Below are positions 26,301 to 34,104 of a stretch of DNA of 47,917 nt, one piece after another (the first letter of the stretch is position 1; every line of letters starts with the position of its first letter). Below the pieces are notes generated by a model, which did not search any database, was not told the DNA's origin, and worked only from the letters and a program-made list of their open reading frames with translations. This DNA is from Akkermansia muciniphila (GTDB taxonomy: Bacteria; Verrucomicrobiota; Verrucomicrobiia; Verrucomicrobiales; Akkermansiaceae). The stretch covers positions 1 to 47,917 of the forward strand of contig CAMCIC010000021.1 of NCBI GenBank assembly GCA_945874895.1, given 5' to 3'. The position numbers were made by a program, and so were the translations under genes.

Positions 26301-28302
26301 CCGTGCCTTGGGCCGTGACCGTAAAGCTCACGGAGCTTCCTTGATCCGCAGTGAGGTTCATCGGTTGCACCACAATGTAGGGAGCCACATCCGTGGGTGG
26401 AGTGACATTGCTCACCACAAGGTCATAAGGTTCGTTCAGCACATAGGTAGCGCGCGTGACTTGGAGATTGACGCGATAGGTTCCCGCCTGATTGACCGTC
26501 ACGGTCGTATCTGCTGAAGATGGAGATCCAAAAACCACGGCAGAAGGGCCGCTGACATGGGTCCATCGTGCGGTGTAATTGCCCGGCGTGAGCACGGTGC
26601 CGTTCACATCGGTAACATCCAAATCAAGAGTGTGGCTCAGCCCGCCACTCATGACAACGCGGCGCGCTTCCAAGGCAGGCCATGAATTGACAGGCGAGCG
26701 CATCCACGCGTGGATGCGTGTGGAATCGGGAGCAGGAAAACCGGGTAAATTTCCAGTGCGGATGGCAATGGGAATGGCTGAACCAATCAGAATGACATTC
26801 GCATTGTCCAGATAGCTATCGCCACCATTGTTTTGACGCCCGGGAAAATAGGCAATGGTGCCATCAGGCTTGCGCGCAAGGGCTGGGTATAAACTGGTAT
26901 TTTCTTGGAAAAACCGCTCCCTCCGATCGTCGAGAAAAGGCATTGCCAGTTGCGAGAGCGCCACTCCGCCCAGTGTGTAGGCATGCGCATGCTGCTGCCG
27001 GAACCAACGACGGGTGAAGTAGTCGGCTTGCTTTTCACTTCGCGTCAAGTCATCCGCATTCGCCGCCATTCCGTAAAGATGCCAACCGGCAAAACATCCA
27101 GGCGTGCGACCAGCACTATCCCATCCGCTCTGAGTTCCCACGTATCCCACGTTTCCATCATCGCCACCGCCAGTCGTAGTCGTCGCGGCCTTCACATAGT
27201 CCCAGCAAATGCGAAATTTCTGTGCGATCGTGGGCTGCACCAAGCCCGGATTGTATGTAAAGGCATTGATGGAAAGACCGAGATTGGCATCCATATTCGC
27301 GCCAGCATTTTTCAACAACGCCAGTGCGGGCAGCGCATGGGCATTGATGATATTGAGCGCACCCGTTCCATTGTAATGGGAATAATCCCCGTGCACACCG
27401 CCGTGCCCCATCCGGCCTATGCCACCGCCCATGACATGCGGAATGCCTGGGTCATCGTATTGAGTCCAATGTTGAATTCGATGCGCGATGGCCTCCGCCG
27501 CTCGCTGAACCACCGCATTGGCAGTCGTGTCCGCCGTCTTGGAGCGATAAAGCCCCAGAAACATCGCGCTGGTGCAAATGTCCCAGTTTTCCAGTCCTGG
27601 GCTCACGTAGGATGGATTCGCCACCACATCGGTTCCGTTCCAATAATAAGCCTCCGCCGGTTGCAAGACTCTGGCATTGATGTAATTTTCGCAACGGGTG
27701 CGAAGTTTGTTGATCGAATTCCTAAACGGATTGGAGCCTGTGGTTTGATTCCAATCGGAGTGCGCCAAAAGTATCATGCCGAACCATCCGCTGTTGTATC
27801 CAAAATCTCCGCTGGCACTTGCCTGAACTTTGGCATGGATCTGATCACAGCACCATTCAAACATCGCTGCGGTCTTGCCAACATTGGCCGGCCACGCTGG
27901 ACCCAGCGATCCAGCCGCATTCAGCGTGAGATTCAAATTCATCCCGCCCAGTCCACTGCGGATCACGCGCAAAGTAAGCGCTCCGCCATTGCCCTCGGCG
28001 CGATCCACCGCCATCGCCAAATCCTGCACAGCCCCTACAAATCCAGATCCATTGTCGGTGGAGGTGGTCGCAAACATCACCCCATCCGCGCCTCGAATCA
28101 TGTCACCCACTTGTAAGCCGGCCACAGCCCCGGGCCCTCCAGCTGTCACCGATTTCACGGAAATCAAACCCGTGCCTGGCACGATATCCCCGACCCCACC
28201 GATTCCTCCTAACGGGATATCAAGAGCAAATCCCGATCCTACGCTCATCCCTATCACCAAAAATCGGATCAGGACAGCACGCACAACACTGTGAAATTTC
28301 AT
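23314..28302 (-). CDS. Giant secreted mosaic protein: PDZ, DUF6288-like, Ig, PA14, cadherin-like and beta-strand repeats
   Basis: A 1662-residue exported protein. After a signal peptide (MKFHSVVRAVLIRFLVIGMS) come: a PDZ domain, about 30-125 (GGPGAVAGLQVGDMIRGADG); an alpha-helical DUF6288-like region, about 130-540; a PKD-like segment, about 545-640; an Ig-like domain, about 645-730 (VYQWRKNGAAAAPASTTS); a PA14 carbohydrate-binding-type domain, about 735-900; a cadherin-like domain, about 925-1010; autotransporter-associated strand repeats, about 1015-1400 (ALTKTGPGSLEI, NITKSGAGRMLL); an InlB_B-type repeat, about 1485-1555 (GYHFVSWSDG); and a C-terminal DPDGDGLANAIEF calcium-loop tail typical of Verrucomicrobia. 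It may act as a surface adhesin or glycan-handling protein. No beta-barrel or PEP-CTERM tail is seen, so anchoring is unclear. The start is ATG 28302; the 28320 start would be TTG. Confidence 0.8.
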   Translation of the reverse strand: MKFHSVVRAVLIRFLVIGMSVGSGFALDIPLGGIGGVGDIVPGTGLISVKSVTAGGPGAVAGLQVGDMIRGADGVMFATTSTDNGSGFVGAVQDLAMAVDRAEGNGGALTLRVIRSGLGGMNLNLTLNAAGSLGPAWPANVGKTAAMFEWCCDQIHAKVQASASGDFGYNSGWFGMILLAHSDWNQTTGSNPFRNSINKLRTRCENYINARVLQPAEAYYWNGTDVVANPSYVSPGLENWDICTSAMFLGLYRSKTADTTANAVVQRAAEAIAHRIQHWTQYDDPGIPHVMGGGIGRMGHGGVHGDYSHYNGTGALNIINAHALPALALLKNAGANMDANLGLSINAFTYNPGLVQPTIAQKFRICWDYVKAATTTTGGGDDGNVGYVGTQSGWDSAGRTPGCFAGWHLYGMAANADDLTRSEKQADYFTRRWFRQQHAHAYTLGGVALSQLAMPFLDDRRERFFQENTSLYPALARKPDGTIAYFPGRQNNGGDSYLDNANVILIGSAIPIAIRTGNLPGFPAPDSTRIHAWMRSPVNSWPALEARRVVMSGGLSHTLDLDVTDVNGTVLTPGNYTARWTHVSGPSAVVFGSPSSADTTVTVNQAGTYRVNLQVTRATYVLNEPYDLVVSNVTPPTDVAPYIVVQPMNLTADQGSSVSFTVTAQGTGPLVYQWRKNGAAAAPASTTSTFILDSVSAGSAGTYDCVITNTAGSVTSSSVTLAVNGVGVYRWGGLWRDVFTGISGSTIANLTSNANYPSFPSASGVITNAESPINYADNYGERWSGWITPPQTGAYRFYVATDDASELWLSTNDTRASRVLIAKESTYRSSRSWPTTTTDESVSPQINLVAGRRYYIELIHKEGGGGDNAAFTWNWQSTGVWATPASGSAPLPGAILEYQEGGTVDDLAHPPANYAPMAASQSHVVFGGAFANITLSAIDFENSPLTYTVVNDPTKGTLSGTEPNLVYTPLPGASGVDTFTFVANDGTLSSDPATITLSLIPEASSDLKEWNGSVDALWTTAGNWNGGVAPDSNDAILFNNNALANLATSLNGNTTVSRIVVQNPAGAVSVANHVLTLSGGIEMLPATANLTISSGVALSAAQEWSVGSGRTLSLSGALTGTPALTKTGPGSLEISAVGTASGGIIVNAGTLRLSGGGWYAGSVGGAGAITVNSGATAINGNSHSFGSSNNPDRDIVLNGGTFLLTGETYVDDVTCTAGTIGNTAGGSGDLRARSGNNSIFTVNGSAFPTMVQAPLNAVGTWNLNVANGAATNDLVMSGALTGSANITKSGAGRMLLSSISTHSATLTVSAGELAVTGSLASATVSVPSSGTLSGTGTLSGTVNQSGTLSPGVDGIAVLGMGALAQTSTATTIVTLGGPNPGSGYDQVSVTGAATLAGVLQINLADGFVPEVGSIFDVVICSSRTGTYSSISLPGLPNDRRWATAYNGGSSAGLRLTVIAVFTLEYAAGANGSISGTTSQTVLQGSQGSAVTAVPASGYHFVSWSDGVLTATRTDENVQANGSVTASFDKNMDPYDEWLASFVSMSPSENQAPDADPDGDGLANAIEFVIGRDPTLSSPAQVLVTNVTETHVIFQFQRMKNAGAAGFVSSVEICDHLDPAIWTTVTGNALSIEDHGDRETVKASVSRVGTNVKFARLKVVAPR

Positions 28303-28441
28303 GATTGTTATGTTGATCAATACAGCTTGACGTCCGTCGAAGAGAAGATCAAGCGAAAAAATTCGTTAGAAAATCCGTGAATGACGCCTCGCAGGCATCC
28401 TTCATTCGCCGCTTGCACTGCATCAGAGAAAGCGCACAATC

Positions 28442-29284
28442 GTGGCTGTGAAAGCGGAAAAGAGCACTGGCACGCATTTGTCCTTTCGACGCCACCGAAG
28501 AATCGTCGTGTTATCAGGACTACTGGTTTGCGGTGCTAGTTTAGGGTTCTGGAACGCTTCACGCAAGTCCGTCGTCCCGATGGAAGAACCCGCATCGGTT
28601 GCCATTTCTGATCCCAGTCCACCTCTTCCTGTGCCGGAATCGCCATTGCCTGAAGCCCCCTCCCGTGTAGTTCCTGCCCAGAAACCGATGGTAGTGGATC
28701 TAGGCGCAGGACGCTTGAGCATAGGCGCCATAACGCTGGATCAAAAAGCGCGCTCCATCACCATACCTGCCAGCGTCAACATGCGCGAGGGCGCGATCGA
28801 ATACGTCCTATGCGGTCAGAAAGGAAAAGTTCATGAATCGATATTTACGACGGATGCGACAGCACGCGATATCCACGTTGCTGCGCTCCTATTGGGAGTC
28901 AAACCAGCAGGGGATCTGGGGCCAGAAAATGCTGCCGCGCGGGTGAAACAAGGATGTGCCGTCATTGCTACGGTCGAGTGGGATCGGAATGGGCCTCCCG
29001 AAAAAATCTATCTGAATGAAACAATCCATCTCAGTGACCCCTCGAACGGATCCATCCTATCGGTTCTAGCATCCGGCGCATGGCTTTACAATGGATCCCG
29101 GATTCTTCCGGATGGTGTTTTTGCCGCCTCACAAGAGGAATCGATCATCTCCATCATACGTGATGATGACTCCCTGATCAACAACCCCAGTGCCTCGCGC
29201 GACAACGATGAAATTCACACGCCGAACACATCCAAGCTACCGAACAAGGGGCATCCCGTACGCATCATTCTAGAATTGCGCTAA
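28442..29284 (+). CDS. YdjY-like domain protein, membrane-anchored
   Basis: A 280-residue protein starting with GTG (28442, or the GTG two codons later). A single hydrophobic segment (RIVVLSGLLVCGASLGFW) near residues 19-38 acts as an anchor or uncleaved signal. A proline-rich linker follows. The main domain, about residues 85-250, resembles the YdjY family: ITLDQKARSITIPASVNMRE, then IEYVLCGQKGKVHESIFTTD and HVAALLLGVKPAG. The function of YdjY proteins is unknown. It is divergent from the giant mosaic gene and convergent with hemL, and appears to be a single-gene unit. Confidence 0.7.
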   Translation: MAVKAEKSTGTHLSFRRHRRIVVLSGLLVCGASLGFWNASRKSVVPMEEPASVAISDPSPPLPVPESPLPEAPSRVVPAQKPMVVDLGAGRLSIGAITLDQKARSITIPASVNMREGAIEYVLCGQKGKVHESIFTTDATARDIHVAALLLGVKPAGDLGPENAAARVKQGCAVIATVEWDRNGPPEKIYLNETIHLSDPSNGSILSVLASGAWLYNGSRILPDGVFAASQEESIISIIRDDDSLINNPSASRDNDEIHTPNTSKLPNKGHPVRIILELR

Positions 29285-29319
29285 TTCACCTCGAAAGAGC
29301 GGCACCTGCTAGATCAACA

Positions 29320-30603
29320 TCACCATTCTGCCACGGTTTGCTCGAGAGCATGGAGAGTTTCATCGATGTCCTCGTGCGTATGTGCCAGCGATAAAAATCC
29401 GGTTTCGTAAGGGCTGGGGGCGATGTAAATGCCCTTGTCGATCATGGACCAAAACAACCTGCGGAACATCTCGAGGTCCTGGGTTTTGACGGAATCGAGA
29501 TTGACGATCTCCTCATCGGTGAAGAAGAGACAGAACATCGAACCCACTCGATTGAATCGGTGCGGTATGCCTTTTTCGGTGAAAATTTTCTTCACGCCCG
29601 CTTCGAGATGAGCGCCGATCTGATCAAGAGTCTCATAGGCTCCGGCCTTATCGAGCTCGTGAAGTTGAGTCAGGCCCGCAACCATCGCCAGCGGATTGCC
29701 GCTGAGAGTGCCGGCTTGATAGACAGGCCCCAGCGGCGCCAGCCAGTCCATGATGTCGGCGCGACCGCCAAAAGCCCCGACGGGTAAGCCACCGCCGATG
29801 ACTTTGCCGAAACAAGAAAGGTCCGGAGTGATGTTTTCCAATCCCTGCACACCCGCCTTGCCGAGGCGAAAGCCCGTCATCACTTCATCAAAGATCAGAA
29901 CCGTGCCGTTTTTTGCGGTAATCTCGCGGAGGAAGTTCAGAAAGCCCGGTTGCGGTAAGATCAGCCCAGCATTGGCAGGGTAAGGCTCCAAGATCAACGC
30001 GGCAATCTGTCCGTCCCACCGCGCGAAGGCGGCCTCCACGGCGGCTTGATCGTTGAAGGGGATCACAATGGTCTCGGCGGCAAATGCTTTCGGAACCCCT
30101 GCAGAATCAGGCTCACCCTGGGTCAGTGCACCCGACCCCGCCGCAACGAGAAGGGAATCGCTGTGACCGTGGTAGCAGCCATCGAACTTGATGATCTTGT
30201 CTCGTTTCGTGAAACCACGGGCGAGACGAATCGCGGACATCGTTGCCTCGGTGCCGGAATTGGTCATGCGCACTTTTTCCACCGAAGGCACCCACGAGGT
30301 GACCATTTTCGCCATCTCCACCTCCAGCACGTTCGGAATGCCGAAAGATAAGCCATTTTTTGCTGCTTCATGCACGGCATTGATCACGGACATGGGCGCG
30401 TGGCCGAGGATGGCGGGGCCCCATGTGCCGATGTAGTCGATGTAGCTCTTGCCATCAATGTCCTCGATGCGGCTGCCCTTGGCACGGCGCACAAAAAAAG
30501 GCTCACCGCCAACGTTGCGGAAGGCGCGCACAGGTGAATTGACACCGCCTGGGATCAACTCCTTAGCGGTCTGGAAAAGTTTGGCAGAAATGGGATAGCG
30601 CAT
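29320..30603 (-). CDS. hemL: Glutamate-1-semialdehyde 2,1-aminomutase
   Basis: A 427-residue PLP enzyme of the C5 heme pathway, converting glutamate-1-semialdehyde to 5-aminolevulinate. Family markers are LIPGGVNSPVRAFRNVGGEP at the N-terminus, the glycine-rich MTNSGTEATMSAIRLARGFT, KFDGCYHGHSDSLLVAAGSG, LIFDEVMTGFRLGKAGVQ with the PLP-binding aspartate, CFGKVIGGGLPVGAFGGRAD with the Schiff-base lysine, and YQAGTLSGNPLAM. Length and order are standard. It starts at ATG 30603. The gene is divergent from the SH3-domain protein at 30738. Confidence 0.96.
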   Translation of the reverse strand: MRYPISAKLFQTAKELIPGGVNSPVRAFRNVGGEPFFVRRAKGSRIEDIDGKSYIDYIGTWGPAILGHAPMSVINAVHEAAKNGLSFGIPNVLEVEMAKMVTSWVPSVEKVRMTNSGTEATMSAIRLARGFTKRDKIIKFDGCYHGHSDSLLVAAGSGALTQGEPDSAGVPKAFAAETIVIPFNDQAAVEAAFARWDGQIAALILEPYPANAGLILPQPGFLNFLREITAKNGTVLIFDEVMTGFRLGKAGVQGLENITPDLSCFGKVIGGGLPVGAFGGRADIMDWLAPLGPVYQAGTLSGNPLAMVAGLTQLHELDKAGAYETLDQIGAHLEAGVKKIFTEKGIPHRFNRVGSMFCLFFTDEEIVNLDSVKTQDLEMFRRLFWSMIDKGIYIAPSPYETGFLSLAHTHEDIDETLHALEQTVAEW

Positions 30604-30737
30604 GGCGTGCGTGGATAGTCCCGCAATTTCCTTACTGCTGCAACTGAGATTCTCAAAAAATCATCGATTCCCTCATGCGCGCGCCAGCTCCGAGTTTTGT
30701 TCTTTTCTTTTCGCCACAGCCTTCTATGTTGGATGGT

Positions 30738-31448
30738 ATGAAACGATGGTATCTGGCAATGTGTCTCATTCTGCCGCTGACTGCACAGGTAAAGCGCGGT
30801 GAGCGCAAGTCCTTGCTGGATAACGATCCGCGGGTCGTCTATCTGACCGATATGCCAGATAAACAGATCGAACTGTTGGTCATCAAGGAAGCTCCTGTGT
30901 TTTCCGATCTGGACGGGAAGAACAAAGTGGGCACCATCGTGGCCGACCAAAAGGTCAAAATTGAGGCCATCACCGACAAAGCCTACAAAGTGCGCGGCAA
31001 GGGCACGCGTGATGGCATCGCCGGCTGGGTAGGCCCGTGGGCCTTTACTTCTAAAGACCCGCAGTTCGTCGAAAACCTCAAGAAATTTTATACCCGACAA
31101 CTTGAGGTCAATCAGCTGATTGCCGACAAAGAAGTTGCGATGGGCATGACCACGGAAGAAGTGACGCGATCGTTAGGCAAGCCTACGAAAAGCTCGCTGA
31201 GACAGGCTCCCGAAGGTCAGAGTGGAGCATGGGAATTCATCATATATGACGAACAACCGAATTACAATTATGTGCGCGATCCCGTTTCAGGCCATACAAT
31301 TCGCCAACTCGTGAGTGTGACCCAAATCGAAAAAAGCAAACGCGTGGTCGAGTTTAGAAACGGTGTGGTCAGTGCGATTGAAGATACAGCAAATCAGCGT
31401 AAGGATAACGTCAGAATCATCATCCCTCCCTTGGTGTTTGGTTGGTAA
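30738..31448 (+). CDS. Exported protein with bacterial SH3-like and SmpA/BamE-like regions
   Basis: A 236-residue protein with a signal peptide (MKRWYLAMCLILPLTAQVK; start at ATG 30738, with 30726 also possible). Residues about 38-110 look like an SH3b domain (LLVIKEAPVFSDLDGKNKVG, then GWVGPWAF). Residues about 130-225 recall the SmpA/OmlA/BamE fold: MGMTTEEVTRSLGKPTKSS, a WEFIIYDEQPNYNYV strand and a VVEFRNGVVSAIED end. Such proteins act in the periplasm or at the outer membrane. There is no lipobox cysteine after the signal, so it is probably soluble. It is followed after 6 bp by the amidohydrolase, which suggests one transcript. Confidence 0.65.
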   Translation: MKRWYLAMCLILPLTAQVKRGERKSLLDNDPRVVYLTDMPDKQIELLVIKEAPVFSDLDGKNKVGTIVADQKVKIEAITDKAYKVRGKGTRDGIAGWVGPWAFTSKDPQFVENLKKFYTRQLEVNQLIADKEVAMGMTTEEVTRSLGKPTKSSLRQAPEGQSGAWEFIIYDEQPNYNYVRDPVSGHTIRQLVSVTQIEKSKRVVEFRNGVVSAIEDTANQRKDNVRIIIPPLVFGW

Positions 31449-31454
31449 AATTCG

Positions 31455-32453
31455 ATGACTGCCCAACCTTCACCCAAAATCGACGGGCACGTTCACCTCG
31501 TGGGCAATGGTCGTTCCGGCTCCGGTTGCTGGATGCGCATGAGCGGTTGGCATCGGCTGATGGGGGAAATGATGCGACGCAGCATCGGCATGCCTGTCCG
31601 TGTCACCGATGCGGAATTCGACCGTATTTATGTGGAGCGCCTGTTGCAGCACATTCGCGAGTCATCTCTCGATCACGCGCTGCTTTTGGCGCAGGACGAG
31701 GTGTATTTTCCCGATGGTCGCAAACACGATTTCGGATCATTTTACGTGCCAAACGAGTATTTGTTCGCGGTCTGTGAAAAGCATCCAGAATTTTTACCTG
31801 CGGCATCGGTGCATCCCTCGCGTCCCGATGCCTTAGAGGAGTTGGATCGCTGTCTTGCACGCGGAGCCCGTGCGCTGAAACTGTTGCCGAACTGCCACAA
31901 CGTGCATTGCTCGGACCCGCGCTACGACCGTTTCTGGGAACGGATGGCGGAGGCGGAACTGCCACTGCTCGCGCATACTGGTGGCGAAATGACCGTGCCG
32001 GTGGCGAATGTCGCATACGAGGACCCGCGCACCTTGCGTAGACCGCTGGAAATCGGTGTCAAAGTCATCGCCGCCCACTGTGCCAGCAACAGCGGCTTTT
32101 GGGATCAAAATTATTTTGTGGAGCTGGAAAAGATGATGCATGAGTTCCCGAATCTCTACGCCGATACCAGCGCCCTCAACACGCCGATTCGCAGCGGCGT
32201 CATGCGTGATGCCCTGCACACCGTCCATGCGGACCGCTTGCTGCACGGCAGTGATTTCCCCGTGCCCATCGGCACTTGGTATGCGTGGCTGCGTGGTCTC
32301 ATTGACTCTGATGACCGTCGCCAAGCGGCTCGCATCGGAAACCTATTAGAGCGCGATTATTTCCTCAAACGCATGGCGGGTTTCGAAGAAACGCATTTTA
32401 CCCAGATTCGCAAAGTGCTGAGGCCTATCAGGGAGAGCCTCAGTTCATCATGA
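31455..32453 (+). CDS. Amidohydrolase_2-family metal-dependent hydrolase
   Basis: A 332-residue TIM-barrel protein of the amidohydrolase superfamily. PKIDGHVHLVGNG is the N-terminal metal-binding HxH, LPLLAHTGGEMT and VIAAHCASNSGF give two further histidines, and LLHGSDFPVPIGTWY gives the final aspartate. ARALKLLPNCHNVHCSDPRY is typical of the ACMSD/TIM-barrel branch. No signal peptide, so cytoplasmic. The reaction (decarboxylation or hydrolysis of a small acid) cannot be read from the sequence. It follows the SH3-type gene closely and precedes the aldehyde dehydrogenase by 159 bp with no gene between. Confidence 0.8.
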   Translation: MTAQPSPKIDGHVHLVGNGRSGSGCWMRMSGWHRLMGEMMRRSIGMPVRVTDAEFDRIYVERLLQHIRESSLDHALLLAQDEVYFPDGRKHDFGSFYVPNEYLFAVCEKHPEFLPAASVHPSRPDALEELDRCLARGARALKLLPNCHNVHCSDPRYDRFWERMAEAELPLLAHTGGEMTVPVANVAYEDPRTLRRPLEIGVKVIAAHCASNSGFWDQNYFVELEKMMHEFPNLYADTSALNTPIRSGVMRDALHTVHADRLLHGSDFPVPIGTWYAWLRGLIDSDDRRQAARIGNLLERDYFLKRMAGFEETHFTQIRKVLRPIRESLSSS

Positions 32454-32612
32454 TCTGCAACCCCTTCCGCAGAAGCAACTCCTCGCACCATCGATTCAAC
32501 GAGGTGTTCCGTTGCCGCGCTTGGATGGCGAGGGTTTTCTCGTATCAATCTTACCTCTTCCCGAAACAGTTCCGCCTTGTGATTTGAGGCATGCTGCTCT
32601 AGATACAATGTC

Positions 32613-34094
32613 ATGTCCGCCAATTCCCGCACTCGCACGCCTGCCCGCGAATTGCTTTTTGGAAATTTGTGGGAGTATGATCCCGCGCCGGAAACCGCAT
32701 CGCCGCAGTTGCAGGATCGCTACACGCTTTTTATCAACGGCACATGGGCAACGCCGAAAACGAAAAAATATTTTCCCTCCATCAGCCCGCGCGATGGCAA
32801 AACGCTCGCGGAAATTGCTCACGCAGGAACGGCCGATGTGAATGCTGCGTATCAGTCAGCGGCGGCTGCTTTCCCTGCTTGGAGCAAGCTGCCGGGTGCG
32901 GAGCGCGGCAAGTATCTCTATCGCATCGCCCGGCTGCTGCAAGATCGCGCACGGGAATTTGCCGTGGCGGAAACGCTCGATGGCGGCAAGCCGATCAAGG
33001 AATCGCGCGACTTTGATATACCGATGGCGGCTGCCCATTTTTTCCATCATGCCGGTTGGGCGGATAAGCTCGATTACGCCATGCCGGGCAAAAAACTCGC
33101 ACCACTCGGCGTGGTCGGTCAGATCATTCCGTGGAATTTCCCGCTGCTGATGCTGGCTTGGAAACTCGCTCCGGCTCTCGCCTGCGGCAATACCGTGGTG
33201 CTGAAGCCGGCAGAAACGACTTCCATCACATGCCTGAAATTCGCCACCATCCTGCAAGAAGCGGGACTGCCGCCAGGTGTGGTGAACTTTGTCACGGGTG
33301 CAGGTGAAACCGGAGCCGCGGTGGTGAATCATCCGCTCGCGAAAAAAATCGCCTTTACTGGGTCGACGGCTGTGGGCAAGAGCATCCAGAAAGCTCTGGC
33401 AGGCACAGGGAAAAAGCTCACGTTGGAACTGGGCGGGAAAGCGGCGAACATCATCTTCGAGGACGCTGCTATCGATCAAGCGGTGGAAGGTATCGTCAAC
33501 GGGATCTTTTTCAATCAAGGGCACGTCTGCTGCGCGGGCTCACGCTTACTGGTACAGGAATCAATCGAATCCAACGTCATCCAGAAATTGAAAATCCGCC
33601 TCCGCAGTTTGCGGGTGGGCGACCCCATGGACAAGAACACCGACATCGGCGCGATCCATTCCCTCAAACAGTGGCAAAAGATCGATGAACTCGTGCAAGC
33701 GGGCGTTGCCGAAGGAGCGGAGCTTTATCAGCCGCCGTGCCAGTTGCCTCAACACGGCTACTACTATGCGCCTAGTATTTTCACCAATGTCAGCCTCAGC
33801 CACCGCATCGCGCGGGAGGAGATTTTCGGTCCGGTGCTCTCAGTGCTGACCTTCCGCACGCCGGAGGAAGCGGTGGAAAAAGCCAACAATACGCCCTACG
33901 GCCTCAGCGCGGGAGTATGGACGGACAAGGGATCGCTCGCGATGAAAATGGCGGCGGAACTGAAAGCGGGAGTCGTCTGGGCAAACACCTATAACAAATT
34001 CGATCCCACTTCTCCCTTCGGTGGATTCAAGGAATCGGGCTTCGGCCGTGAGGGCGGCAAACAAGGCCTGCTCGAATACGCAGCTATCATCTAA
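32613..34094 (+). CDS. NAD(P)-dependent aldehyde dehydrogenase
   Basis: A 493-residue ALDH-superfamily enzyme. It has IIPWNFPLLMLAWKLAPALA, NTVVLKPAETTSITCLKFA, the Rossmann motif FTGSTAVGKSI, LELGGKAANIIFEDA with the general-base glutamate, FFNQGHVCCAGSRLLVQ with the catalytic cysteine, and EEIFGPVLSVLTFR near the end. It resembles betaine-aldehyde and broad-range ALDHs, with an N-terminal extension of about 35 residues. The substrate is unknown. The sulfatase starts 10 bp after its stop, so the two are probably co-transcribed. Together these could handle an aldehyde from sulfated-sugar breakdown, but that is speculation. Confidence 0.9.
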   Translation: MSANSRTRTPARELLFGNLWEYDPAPETASPQLQDRYTLFINGTWATPKTKKYFPSISPRDGKTLAEIAHAGTADVNAAYQSAAAAFPAWSKLPGAERGKYLYRIARLLQDRAREFAVAETLDGGKPIKESRDFDIPMAAAHFFHHAGWADKLDYAMPGKKLAPLGVVGQIIPWNFPLLMLAWKLAPALACGNTVVLKPAETTSITCLKFATILQEAGLPPGVVNFVTGAGETGAAVVNHPLAKKIAFTGSTAVGKSIQKALAGTGKKLTLELGGKAANIIFEDAAIDQAVEGIVNGIFFNQGHVCCAGSRLLVQESIESNVIQKLKIRLRSLRVGDPMDKNTDIGAIHSLKQWQKIDELVQAGVAEGAELYQPPCQLPQHGYYYAPSIFTNVSLSHRIAREEIFGPVLSVLTFRTPEEAVEKANNTPYGLSAGVWTDKGSLAMKMAAELKAGVVWANTYNKFDPTSPFGGFKESGFGREGGKQGLLEYAAII

Positions 34095-34104
34095 CAAAAA
34101 AAAT

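Noticed and set aside
26905-28116. 403-residue plus-strand open frame opposite the giant surface protein
   Set aside because: Lies entirely antisense to a gene with clear domains; composition is Arg/His-rich as expected from the reverse frame, with no start context or motif.
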